Both the position numbers and the translations under genes were made by a program. From contig JANYFX010000336.1 in NCBI GenBank assembly GCA_025359585.1, forward strand, positions 1-9,046: 9,046 nucleotides of DNA. The letters are read 5' to 3'. The notes under the pieces are model-generated. The model saw only the letters and a program-made list of their open reading frames with translations. It was not told the DNA's origin and did no database searches. Origin of the DNA: Rhizobacter sp. (GTDB taxonomy: Bacteria > Pseudomonadota > Gammaproteobacteria > Burkholderiales > Burkholderiaceae_C). This document shows, piece after piece, positions 1-6,313 of this stretch. The number at the start of each line of letters is the position of its first letter. The stretch's first letter is position 1.

Positions 1-271
1 GCATGAGCCGGCCGACCTTGGTGCTCAGCACCAGCTCGTCGCGTGGCCAATGGGCCAGCGCCGCACCGAGCCGGCGCTCGGAACGCGTGAAGCCGTAGTA
101 CGGCGCGGTGTCGAAATGCCGCACGCCGCGCTGCCAGGCGCTTTCGAGCAGCAACGCCGCTTCGGCGTCCGACATCGCGCGGTAGAGGCCGCCGAGCTGG
201 GCGCAGCCGAGCCCGAAGATCGGCACGCGCAGCTCGCGGCGCGGCAAGGGTCGTCGTTCGGACGGATTCAT
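1..271 (-). CDS. Aldo/keto reductase, L-fucose dehydrogenase / D-threo-aldose 1-dehydrogenase-like (C-terminus outside window)
   Basis: This is the N-terminal 90 codons of an NAD(P)-dependent aldo/keto reductase; the rest lies left of the window. It starts at ATG 271-269 and reads MNPSERRPLPRRELRVPIFG, followed by a GLGCAQLGGLY strand-turn typical of the TIM-barrel start. Three of the four AKR catalytic residues are visible: Asp54 in HFDTAPYYG, Tyr59 in the same motif, and Lys85 in STKVGR. The spacing and the SERRLGAAL segment (64-72) match L-fucose dehydrogenase / D-threo-aldose 1-dehydrogenase proteins, which oxidise L-fucose, L-galactose or D-arabinose to the lactone. There is no good Shine-Dalgarno sequence, and no in-frame start just upstream is better. 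It lies 56 bp downstream of the binding-protein gene on the same strand, so it is probably the fourth gene of the uptake operon. The family call is firm; the substrate is inferred. Confidence 0.88.
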   Translation of the reverse strand, partial: MNPSERRPLPRRELRVPIFGLGCAQLGGLYRAMSDAEAALLLESAWQRGVRHFDTAPYYGFTRSERRLGAALAHWPRDELVLSTKVGRLM

Positions 272-307
272 CGCGTTCGTGGGCTGCTGTGCGGTCTGGG
301 GTCGCTG

Positions 308-326
308 CGTCGTTCGGCGGACGACG
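308..326 (-). other. Hairpin immediately after the binding-protein stop codon
   Basis: A perfect 6-bp inverted repeat (CGTCGT / ACGACG) encloses a 7-nt loop and begins two bases past the TGA of the sugar-binding protein gene. No T-run follows on the minus strand, so it is not a standard rho-independent terminator. A stem here could protect the 3' end of the binding-protein mRNA and reduce read-through into the reductase gene. The structure is seen; the role is inferred. Confidence 0.35.
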
Positions 327-327
327 A

Positions 328-1272
328 TCAGTAGAGAACGTTCTTCGCCGTCGGCGTGTCGATGTTCTTCTTCGTGACCATCACGACGCCGGTGTCGAGG
401 AACTTGGGCACGGTCTTGCCTTGCGAGGCCTCGACCGCCGTCTTCACGCCGAGGTTGCCCATCTGGTAAGCGCTTTGCACCGCGATGGCTTCGAGCGTGC
501 CGTCCTTGATGAAGCCTTGCAGGTCGGAGTTGCCGTCGAAGCCGATCGCCACCACCTTGCCGGCCTTGCCACTTTGCACCAGCGCACGGCCCATGCCGAT
601 GGCGGTGGGCTCGTTGGCACCGAACAGGCCTTTCAGGTCGGCGTTCGCGGCGAGCACATCGGTCGTCTGGTTCAGCGCCGTGCCCATCTGCGAGTTCGAA
701 TAGAACGGCCCGACGATCTGCAGTTTCGAGTGGGTTTCGATGTACTTCTTGAACCCGCCGACGCGGCCGATCTCGGAGCCCGAGCCGGCGGTGTACGACA
801 TGATCGCGATCTTGCCGGTGGTGCCGACCTTGTCGATCAGGGCCTGCGCGCAGAGCTCGCCGGCCTTCTGGTTGTCGGTGGCGAGGAACGAGCGGTAATA
901 GGCCTTGCCCGAGTCGGCGGCGGCCGAGTCGATCAGGATGACCGGGATCTTCGCTTCCCAGGCTTTTTTGATCGCCGGGATCAGCGCGTCGGGGTCGGAA
1001 GGGGCGAGGACGATGCCGGCGACCTTGCGGTTCACCGCGTTCTCGACCAGCGCCACTTGGCCGGCGAGGTCGGTGTCGGAGGCAGCGCCCTGGAACGTGG
1101 CGGTGTAGCCCTTCATGCCGGCGGCGGCCGCGTCGGCGCCCTTCTTCACGTTTTGCCAGAAGTCGGAGTTGGCGGTCTTGACGATGACTGCGATCTCCTT
1201 GTCGGCGGCGATCGTGGCGGAGCTGGCCAGAACCAGCGTGGATGCGAGCAGTGTCGTGAGCAGCTTTTTCAT
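328..1272 (-). CDS. Periplasmic sugar-binding protein of ABC transporter (RbsB-like)
   Basis: This 314-residue solute-binding protein captures a monosaccharide in the periplasm and delivers it to the neighbouring permease. It belongs to the type-1 periplasmic binding fold (Peripla_BP_4 / RbsB group). Residues 1-23 are a clear Sec signal peptide: MKK, a hydrophobic stretch, then ATIAA before DKEIAVIV. Family landmarks in order are NSDFWQNVKKGADAAA (35-50, first ligand loop and helix), PSDPDALIPAIKKA (91-104), IPVILID (109-115), ATDNQKAG (131-138), SGSEIGRVGGFKKY (164-177) and GFDGNSD (244-250). Length is normal. I chose ATG 1272-1270 because AGAGGA lies five bases upstream and MKK opens a standard signal peptide. 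An in-frame TTG at 1293 would add seven residues and has no ribosome-binding site. Third gene of the operon, 91 bp after the permease. The sugar cannot be read from sequence; the linked reductase hints at L-fucose or a related aldose. Confidence 0.93.
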   Translation of the reverse strand: MKKLLTTLLASTLVLASSATIAADKEIAVIVKTANSDFWQNVKKGADAAAAGMKGYTATFQGAASDTDLAGQVALVENAVNRKVAGIVLAPSDPDALIPAIKKAWEAKIPVILIDSAAADSGKAYYRSFLATDNQKAGELCAQALIDKVGTTGKIAIMSYTAGSGSEIGRVGGFKKYIETHSKLQIVGPFYSNSQMGTALNQTTDVLAANADLKGLFGANEPTAIGMGRALVQSGKAGKVVAIGFDGNSDLQGFIKDGTLEAIAVQSAYQMGNLGVKTAVEASQGKTVPKFLDTGVVMVTKKNIDTPTAKNVLY

Positions 1273-1277
1273 GTCAT

Positions 1278-1283
1278 TCCTCT
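1278..1283 (-). promoter_or_regulatory. Shine-Dalgarno site of the sugar-binding protein gene
   Basis: AGAGGA on the minus strand sits five bases before ATG 1272. It decides the start over the in-frame TTG at 1293. It is the only clear ribosome-binding site I see in this operon, which fits independent strong translation of the binding protein. Confidence 0.75.
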
Positions 1284-1311
1284 TGATGTTCAAGGTTGTC
1301 TCTCTTGGTCA

Positions 1312-1333
1312 CCAGCGGCGGCCCCGCCGCTGG
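1312..1333 (-). other. Intercistronic hairpin between permease and binding-protein genes (strong stem)
   Basis: CCAGCGGCG and CGCCGCTGG form a perfect 9-bp GC-rich stem around a 4-nt loop in the 91-bp gap. No T-tract follows on the minus strand, where the sequence continues TGACCAAGAGAG. A terminator is therefore unlikely; an RNA processing or stability element is more plausible. With the smaller stem at 1343-1355 it forms a tandem pair. Confidence 0.45.
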
Positions 1334-1342
1334 GTCGATCCC

Positions 1343-1355
1343 GGCCGTCTCGGCC
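1343..1355 (-). other. Second, short intercistronic hairpin
   Basis: GGCCG and CGGCC pair around a TCT loop, 8 bp downstream of the permease stop codon and just ahead of the larger stem at 1312-1333. It is short enough to be chance in GC-rich DNA, but its position next to the stronger stem makes a joint mRNA-stabilising role possible. Confidence 0.25.
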
Positions 1356-1363
1356 AGTGGGGT

Positions 1364-2347
1364 TCATCGTCGGTGGCGCATCTGATCGATCCAGACCGTG
1401 AGCAGGATGACCAGCCCGATGATGATTTGCTGAGTGAAGGCGGACACACCGCCCATGTTCAAACCGTTGCGCAAGATGCCGATCACGAAGGCACCGATGA
1501 CGGTGCCCGAGATCGAGCCGACGCCGCCCGAAAGCGAGGTGCCGCCGATGACCGCCGCCGCGATCGCGTCGAGCTCGTACATCAGGCCTTCGCTCGGCTG
1601 CGCCGTGACCAGGCGCGACATCAGCACGCAGCCGGTGAGCCCGGCCAGCAGGCCCGAAAGCACGTAGGCGAACAGCGTCACGCCGCGCACATCGACACCC
1701 GACAAACGCGCCGCCTCGCCGTTGGAACCGACGGCGTAGAGATGCCGGCCCAGCGTGGTGAGCCGCAGCAATACCGAGACCGCGACCGCGAGCACGATCA
1801 TCAGCAGCACCGGGTAGGGAATGCCGGGAAAGATCACATCGGGAAAGCCGTCGGCACCGATCTTCACGACCCGCCACAAGGAGCCGTTGCCGAGCTCGGC
1901 GAAGCTGTCGCCGAGGCCGCCGATCGCCCTCGCGTCGGTGATCTGCAGCGCCACGCCGCGCGCCACCAGCATCATCCCCAGGGTCGCGATGAACGGCGGC
2001 AGGCGCAGCAGCGTGACGCACAGGCCGTTCACCGCGCCGCACAGCGCGCCCACCAGCAGGCCGCACAGCATGCCCAGCGGCACCGGCGCACCGGCCTTGA
2101 CGGCCATCGCCGCGACCACCCCCGACAACGCCAGGATGGCGCCCACCGACAGGTCGATCCCGCCAGTGATGATCACGCAGGTCGCGCCGATGCCGAGGTA
2201 GGCGATAGAGGTGACCTGCAACGCGACCGTCATGCCGTTGCCGACCGAGAAGAACGCGTCGCTGACGAGCGAGAACACGATCGTCAACGCGAGCAGGCTG
2301 CCGAGCGCGGCGAATTTCTGGAACAGGTCTTTTTGTTTTTCGGTCAT
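1364..2347 (-). CDS. Sugar ABC transporter permease (RbsC family)
   Basis: This 327-residue inner-membrane protein forms the sugar channel of the transporter, probably as a homodimer because no second permease gene is present. It has the RbsC/BPD_transp_2 layout: a short cytoplasmic N-terminus (to about 14) followed by some 8-10 hydrophobic helices. Characteristic blocks are TGGIDLSVGAI (61-71), LPPFIATLGM (116-125), the cytoplasmic coupling loop around AVGSNGEAARLSG (205-217) and IGGTSLSGGVGSISGT (267-282). Length is typical. Start ATG 2347-2345 overlaps the ATPase stop as ATGA and lacks its own Shine-Dalgarno sequence, so translation is probably coupled to the ATPase gene. The C-terminus ends in basic residues (RHRR). 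The family is certain; the substrate is unknown. Confidence 0.95.
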   Translation of the reverse strand: MTEKQKDLFQKFAALGSLLALTIVFSLVSDAFFSVGNGMTVALQVTSIAYLGIGATCVIITGGIDLSVGAILALSGVVAAMAVKAGAPVPLGMLCGLLVGALCGAVNGLCVTLLRLPPFIATLGMMLVARGVALQITDARAIGGLGDSFAELGNGSLWRVVKIGADGFPDVIFPGIPYPVLLMIVLAVAVSVLLRLTTLGRHLYAVGSNGEAARLSGVDVRGVTLFAYVLSGLLAGLTGCVLMSRLVTAQPSEGLMYELDAIAAAVIGGTSLSGGVGSISGTVIGAFVIGILRNGLNMGGVSAFTQQIIIGLVILLTVWIDQMRHRR

Positions 2348-3927
2348 GACAGGGGCGGTGTGACGGCACTTCGGCCAGAGGCGTGGTGCATGATTTCTTC
2401 GGGTGAGGTCTTGCGCGTTTCGAGCACGGCGCTGATGCGGCCGGCGTGGAACACGGCGACACGGTCGGTCATGCCCAGAATCTCGGGCAGCTCCGAGCTG
2501 ATGAGAACGACGCCGATGCCCAGCGCCGCGAGTTCATCGAGCAGTTTGTAGATCGCGTACTTCGCGCCCACGTCGATGCCACGCGTGGGCTCGTCGAAGA
2601 AGAGCACGCGCGAATCGCGGAACAGCCATTTCGCGATCACGATCTTTTGCTGGTTGCCCCCCGACAGCAGGCGCACGATCTGGCGCGTCGAGGGGGTGCG
2701 AATGCCGAGCGAGTCGATGTAGCGCTGCGCCACCGCGTCTTCTTCACCGAAGCGGATGAAACCGAGCCGGCTGGCCACGGCGGCGCTGTTGGCCAGGCTC
2801 ACGTTCTGCGCCACGCTCATGTCGATCGCCAGGCCGTGGCCCTTGCGGTCTTCCGAGAGGTAGGCGATGCCGCTGCGAATCGCGTCGCGCGGGCTGCGAA
2901 TGTGCAGCAGCTCCGCGCCCAGCCGCAGCGTGCCGGCATCGGGCAGGTCGGCCCCGAAGACAGCGCGTGCCACCTCGGTTCGGCCGGCGCCCATCAGCCC
3001 CGAGAAACCGAGGATCTCGCCGCGCCGCAGCTCGAAGCTCACGCCCTCGAAAGCCCCCCGCCGCGACAAGCCGGCCACCGACAGCAGCACCTCCGGCGTC
3101 GGCACCGAGGTGCGCGGCGGAAACTTCTCGTCGAGCGCGCGGCCGACCATGCGCTCGACGATCTGGTCGGGTGTGGTGGCCGCGAAGTCGTCGGTCGAAA
3201 CATGCCGGCCATCGCGCAACACCGTCACGCGGTCGACGATGCGGGCCATTTCGTCCAGCCGGTGCGTGATGTAGACGATGGCCACGCCGGCGCGTTTGAG
3301 CTCGGCGATCACCTTGAACAGTTGACCGGTCTCGGACTCGGTCAGCGACGAGGTGGGTTCGTCCATGATCAGGACCTCGGCGTCGATCGACAGCGCCTTC
3401 GCGATCTCCACCATCTGCCGCTGCGCCACCGACAGCGTGCGAACCATCGCGGTCAGTTCGATCTCGATGCCAAGCCGTGCCAGGCAGCGCCGTGCATCCG
3501 CATGCAGCCGGGCGCGGTCGATGAAAAACGCGCGGCGCGGCTCGCGCGCCAGGTAGATGTTCTCGGCGACCGACAGGTGCGGCACGAGGTTCAGCTCCTG
3601 GTGAATCATCGCGATGCCCGCGGCTTCGGCGGCGCGCGAAGAGCCGAAGCGCGTGGCCTGACCCTTGAAGAAGATTTGCCCTTCTTCGGGTTGCAGCTGG
3701 CCACTCATGACCTTCATCAACGTGGACTTGCCGGCGCCGTTCTCGCCGCACAAGGCATGCACTTCGCCGCGCCGCAGTTCGAGGCTCACGCCGTCGAGCG
3801 CGGTGACGCCGAGAAAGCGTTTGCAGATGCCTTGCAGCTGCAACAGCGGCTGCCCGTGCGCGGGCTCGATGCGGGCCACGGCGGGCGCGGTGGCGGTGTT
3901 TGAACTCGTTTGCAAGACCGCCTCCAT
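2344..3927 (-). CDS. Sugar ABC transporter ATP-binding protein, two fused nucleotide-binding domains (RbsA/MglA type)
   Basis: This 527-residue cytoplasmic ATPase powers sugar import and carries two ABC domains in one chain. Domain 1 (about 28-260) is canonical: Walker A GENGAGKST (61-69), Q-loop Gln110 in IHQELNLV, signature LSVAQRQ (165-171), Walker B VLIMDEPT with Glu190, and switch His222 in ITHRLDE. Domain 2 (about 280-515) has a normal signature LSGGNQQK (421-428) and Walker B LFFDEPTRGIDVG (442-454). Its Walker A is degenerate, GLMGAGRTE (310-318), with Arg replacing the usual Lys, and the switch region reads SSELPE instead of holding His. That asymmetry is normal for this carbohydrate class (CUT2). 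It is the first gene of the operon, facing the divergent regulator. Start ATG 3927-3925 has no obvious Shine-Dalgarno sequence. Residues 1-27 are low-complexity and could include a slightly over-called start. Confidence 0.95.
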   Translation of the reverse strand: MEAVLQTSSNTATAPAVARIEPAHGQPLLQLQGICKRFLGVTALDGVSLELRRGEVHALCGENGAGKSTLMKVMSGQLQPEEGQIFFKGQATRFGSSRAAEAAGIAMIHQELNLVPHLSVAENIYLAREPRRAFFIDRARLHADARRCLARLGIEIELTAMVRTLSVAQRQMVEIAKALSIDAEVLIMDEPTSSLTESETGQLFKVIAELKRAGVAIVYITHRLDEMARIVDRVTVLRDGRHVSTDDFAATTPDQIVERMVGRALDEKFPPRTSVPTPEVLLSVAGLSRRGAFEGVSFELRRGEILGFSGLMGAGRTEVARAVFGADLPDAGTLRLGAELLHIRSPRDAIRSGIAYLSEDRKGHGLAIDMSVAQNVSLANSAAVASRLGFIRFGEEDAVAQRYIDSLGIRTPSTRQIVRLLSGGNQQKIVIAKWLFRDSRVLFFDEPTRGIDVGAKYAIYKLLDELAALGIGVVLISSELPEILGMTDRVAVFHAGRISAVLETRKTSPEEIMHHASGRSAVTPPLS

Positions 3928-3982
3928 CGTGGTGTTCGAAGCCGCAGCGCCGTCGGTTGTGGCAACGCAGCTTTGCTCTTTT

Positions 3983-3993
3983 TGGTCAGTTCA
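3983..3993 (+). promoter_or_regulatory. Putative regulator operator, site 1 (transporter leader side)
   Basis: TGGTCAGTTCA matches the regulator-proximal site (4144-4154) at 9 of 11 positions. It also starts a longer imperfect palindrome, GTCAGTTCACCTGAC at 3985-3999, in which six of seven base pairs match. It lies 56 bp upstream of the ATPase start codon. GntR/FadR proteins bind short palindromes of this size, often of the form TGGT..n..ACCA. Function is inferred from repetition and position. Confidence 0.5.
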
Positions 3994-4014
3994 CCTGACA
4001 CAGCGGATCGCATT

Positions 4015-4025
4015 TGGCCTTACCA
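4015..4025 (-). promoter_or_regulatory. Putative regulator operator, site 2 (transporter promoter side)
   Basis: On the minus strand this reads TGGTAAGGCCA, identical at 10 of 11 positions to the site at 4144-4154; the next base (A) also agrees. A TTGTCA at 4033-4028 (minus strand) resembles a -35 element and would place this site in the core promoter of the transporter operon. I see no convincing -10, so the promoter itself is not assigned. Confidence 0.5.
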
Positions 4026-4138
4026 ATTGACAAATCAGCCCTAGGACAATCCCTCATTTTCCCTCGCAGACCTCACTTGCCCCTGCGGTGAAGCGGGCCG
4101 TGCGCCACCGGCCAGCAGCGGCGTTCGAAGACGCGCGT

Positions 4139-4144
4139 TATCAT
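4139..4144 (+). promoter_or_regulatory. Possible -10 element for the regulator gene
   Basis: TATCAT matches the sigma-70 -10 consensus at five of six positions. It would start transcription near 4150, about 25 bases before the ATG. No recognisable -35 lies at the proper distance (bases 4116-4121 are CAGCGG), so this is tentative. It abuts operator site 3, which would allow direct self-repression. Confidence 0.3.
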
Positions 4145-4154
4145 GGTCAGGCCA
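4144..4154 (+). promoter_or_regulatory. Putative regulator operator, site 3 (autoregulatory)
   Basis: TGGTCAGGCCA is an 11-bp pseudo-palindrome with four of five pairs matching. It resembles the FadR-type operator pattern and lies 20 bp upstream of the regulator ATG, where a bound repressor would block its own promoter. It is the best of three related sites in this intergenic region. Confidence 0.5.
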
Positions 4155-4174
4155 ATTTTCGAGACGCAGCTTCC

Positions 4175-4876
4175 ATGACGGTTCAGCTCAAGCAAGTCGA
4201 GCCTCGACGCCTTTACCAGCAGATCGCCGACCAGATCCGCGAGCTCATACGCCAAGGCGGTTTCGACGTGGGGACGCGCCTGCCCCCCGAGCGCGACCTG
4301 GCTCAGCAGCTCGGCGTGTCACGCCCTTCGCTGCGCGAGGCCATGATCGCGCTCGACGTGGAGGGCACGGTCGAAATCAAGGGCGGCTCGGGGGTCTATG
4401 TGTGCCGCCGACCGGAGCGGCCCGACAAGGCCACCGCCGAGCTCGGCGACAGCCCGATGGAATTGATGCAAGTGCGTTCAGCGCTCGAAGGCACTGGCGT
4501 GCTGCTGGCGTGCGCACACGCCACCCCGGCCGGCATCGCGCGTTTGCGCGAGATCGTTCAGTCGATGCGCGAAGAGATCGCGCGCGGGCGCACGCCACTC
4601 GAGTTCGACCGGCAGTTTCACCTGGCCGTCGCGGAGATGAGCGGCAACCTCGTCATGGTTCGCATGATCGGCGAGTTGTTCGACGGCCGGCACAGCCCGA
4701 TCTCGGCCAAGCTCAGCTCACGCTTCGAAAACAAGCGCACGTGGAACCTGGCGCTGAAGGAACACGAGGCCATTCTTCGAGCGCTGGAGGTGCGTGACCC
4801 CCTCGCCGCCCAGGCCGCGATCCGCTCGCACCTGAGGGCCTCCGAGGAGCGCTGGGTCGGCACCGACGGGCCCTGA
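4175..4876 (+). CDS. GntR-family transcriptional regulator, FadR subfamily (FCD domain)
   Basis: This 233-residue DNA-binding repressor is probably the local regulator of the divergent sugar operon. The N-terminal winged helix-turn-helix (about 11-77) has the GntR hallmarks LYQQIADQIRELI, then LPPERDLAQQLGVSRPSLREA (36-56) and the wing GGSGVYV (70-76). The C-terminal all-helical FCD domain (about 95-222) holds the usual metal and ligand residues Asp145 and His149 (in FDRQFHLAVAEMSGN), His197 and His219. I use ATG 4175 because the family's first helix begins about ten residues later. An in-frame GTG at 4088 would add 29 atypical residues with no ribosome-binding site. FCD proteins normally sense small carboxylic acids such as sugar acids, so the effector may be a pathway intermediate rather than the free sugar. 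Its 3' end converges with the efflux operon. Confidence 0.93.
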   Translation: MTVQLKQVEPRRLYQQIADQIRELIRQGGFDVGTRLPPERDLAQQLGVSRPSLREAMIALDVEGTVEIKGGSGVYVCRRPERPDKATAELGDSPMELMQVRSALEGTGVLLACAHATPAGIARLREIVQSMREEIARGRTPLEFDRQFHLAVAEMSGNLVMVRMIGELFDGRHSPISAKLSSRFENKRTWNLALKEHEAILRALEVRDPLAAQAAIRSHLRASEERWVGTDGP

Positions 4877-4885
4877 GGCGGCCCG
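4867..4885. terminator. Hairpin at the convergent gene junction (possible two-way transcription barrier)
   Basis: CGGGCC (4867-4872) and GGCCCG (4880-4885) form a perfect 6-bp stem with a 7-nt loop. The loop contains the regulator's stop codon, and the stem ends one base from the stop of the outer-membrane protein gene. No T-run follows on either strand, so a classical terminator is not supported. A further 7-bp stem lies at 4893-4911 within the end of the opposite gene. Confidence 0.3.
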
Positions 4886-6313
4886 CTATGGCGCGGCTGC
4901 GTGCCAGCCGCCGCCCAGCGCCTGGATCAAGGCGATCGCGGAGGCCTGCCGGTTCGCAGCAAGCTGCGACAGCGTGCGGCGCGCACTCAGCGCCGAGGCC
5001 TGCGCCGTCACCACTTCGCTGTAGCTCACCTGCCCGGCCTTGTAGCGGTTCAGCAGTTGCTGCTCGGTGAGGTCGGCCGCTTGCGACGCAGCGCGGCGCA
5101 GTTCGGCCTGCTCGGCCAGCGCGCGGGTCGTCGAGAGCTGATCCTCGACCGCCTGAAACGCCGTCAACACGGTCTGCCGATAACGCGCCACCGCCGCGTC
5201 ACGCGAGGCTTCGGCGCCTTCGACGCGGGCCTTCGTGGCACCGGCATCGAACAGGGTCTGCGCCACCGACACGCCGAGCGACCACAGGCTCGTCGATGCG
5301 CCAAACAGGTCGGCGACGCGGCTGCCGCTGTTGCCGATCGATCCGCTGAGCGACAGGCTCGGGAAATACGCCGAGCGTTGAATGCCGATCTGCGCGTTGG
5401 CCGCGGCCACGGCGCGCTCTGCAGCGGCGATGTCGGGCCGGCGCTGCAGCAGCTCCGAGGGCACGAACAGCGGGACCGAAGGCACCGTCATGTTCCACGC
5501 GCTCACCGGCAGCGAGAACTCGGCCGGCGCCTTGCCGACCAGCACCGCGATCGCGTGTTCGAGCTGGGCGCGCTGGTTCGTCAAGGTGGCCAGGTCGGCG
5601 CGCGTGTTGGCGAGCTGCGTCTGTGCCTGCAGCACGTCGGTGCGTGGCGCGATGCCGGCGTCGTAGCGGTTCTGCGTGATCGTGAGCGAGCGTTCGAAAC
5701 CGTCGGCGGTGCTGCGCACCAGCGCGAGTTCGGTGTCGGCATCGCGCAGCGAAAAGTAGTTGGTCGCGAGCTCGCCCTGGGCCGACAAGCGCGCCGCCGC
5801 GAGGTCGGCATCGCTCGCCTGCGCATTCGCCTGCGCGCTCTCGACACCACGCCCGAGCTTGCCCCAGATGTCGGGCGCCCAGCTCGCGCCGACACCGAGC
5901 TGCAGGCTGTTGGCGGCGCCGTTCGACGCACCACCACCCGAACGTCTGGCGCTGCCGTCGAGCGTGAGCGAAGGGAACAGCGAAGCGCGCTGTTCACGCA
6001 CCAGCGCGCGCGACTGCGCATACGCAGCGACCGCAGCCGCCACGTTCTGGTTCGACACTTCGACCTGCTGCACGAGCGCGTTCAGATCGGCATCGCCGAA
6101 CAGTTCCCACCACGGGCCACGCTCCAGCGTGTCGGCGGGCGCGGCCGGCAACCAGCCGGCCTGCGGCAGCGGCGCTTCCTTGAAAGCGGCGGGTGTCGCC
6201 GTGCTCGGGCGCTGGTAGTCGGGGCCGACCGCACAGGCCGACAGGGCGGCCGCTGCGCTGGCGATCAGCAGCCACGTCGTCACGGGAAAGCAAACAGGGT
6301 GAGGTGTGTTCAT
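4886..6313 (-). CDS. RND efflux system outer-membrane lipoprotein, NodT/OprM family (OpmB-like)
   Basis: This 475-residue outer-membrane channel forms the exit duct of a tripartite multidrug pump, acting as a trimer. It has a lipoprotein signal: hydrophobic residues 13-24, then lipobox LSAC with Cys27 as the predicted acylated residue, followed by the family-typical AVGPDYQRP. Two tandem OEP repeats follow (about 70-260 and 285-465), showing internal similarity between NRYDAGIAPRTDVLQAQ (215-231) and NRYKAGQVSYSEVVTAQ (422-438). Other family blocks are WWELFGD (68-74), RRPDIAAAER (291-300), FPSLSLSGS (318-326) and the ending ALGGGW (465-470). Length is normal. The ATG overlaps the pump gene's stop as ATGA with no separate Shine-Dalgarno sequence, so translation is probably coupled. 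The order pump then outer-membrane protein matches muxABC-opmB. Which compounds are exported is not visible. Confidence 0.95.
   Translation of the reverse strand: MNTPHPVCFPVTTWLLIASAAAALSACAVGPDYQRPSTATPAAFKEAPLPQAGWLPAAPADTLERGPWWELFGDADLNALVQQVEVSNQNVAAAVAAYAQSRALVREQRASLFPSLTLDGSARRSGGGASNGAANSLQLGVGASWAPDIWGKLGRGVESAQANAQASDADLAAARLSAQGELATNYFSLRDADTELALVRSTADGFERSLTITQNRYDAGIAPRTDVLQAQTQLANTRADLATLTNQRAQLEHAIAVLVGKAPAEFSLPVSAWNMTVPSVPLFVPSELLQRRPDIAAAERAVAAANAQIGIQRSAYFPSLSLSGSIGNSGSRVADLFGASTSLWSLGVSVAQTLFDAGATKARVEGAEASRDAAVARYRQTVLTAFQAVEDQLSTTRALAEQAELRRAASQAADLTEQQLLNRYKAGQVSYSEVVTAQASALSARRTLSQLAANRQASAIALIQALGGGWHAAAP

Noticed and set aside
1270..1293. TTG at 1293 as start of the sugar-binding protein
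   Set aside because: It adds seven residues before the signal peptide and lacks a ribosome-binding site. ATG 1272 has AGAGGA five bases upstream.
1312..1333. Strong GC stem after the permease read as a rho-independent terminator
   Set aside because: No T-tract follows on the minus strand, and a same-operon binding-protein gene starts about 40 bp downstream.
1290..2462. Minus-strand 390-codon frame overlapping the permease in another phase
   Set aside because: Arg/Gly/Ala-rich out-of-frame translation; the RbsC permease occupies the correct frame with full-length motifs.
2980..3000. Arg in place of Lys in the second Walker A of the ATPase read as a disabling mutation
   Set aside because: A degenerate second ATP site is usual in RbsA/MglA-type proteins, so it does not indicate a broken gene.
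4088..4174. GTG at 4088 as start of the GntR regulator
   Set aside because: It gives a 29-residue extension unlike the family and would cover the putative -10 and operator site 3. ATG 4175 places the first helix normally.
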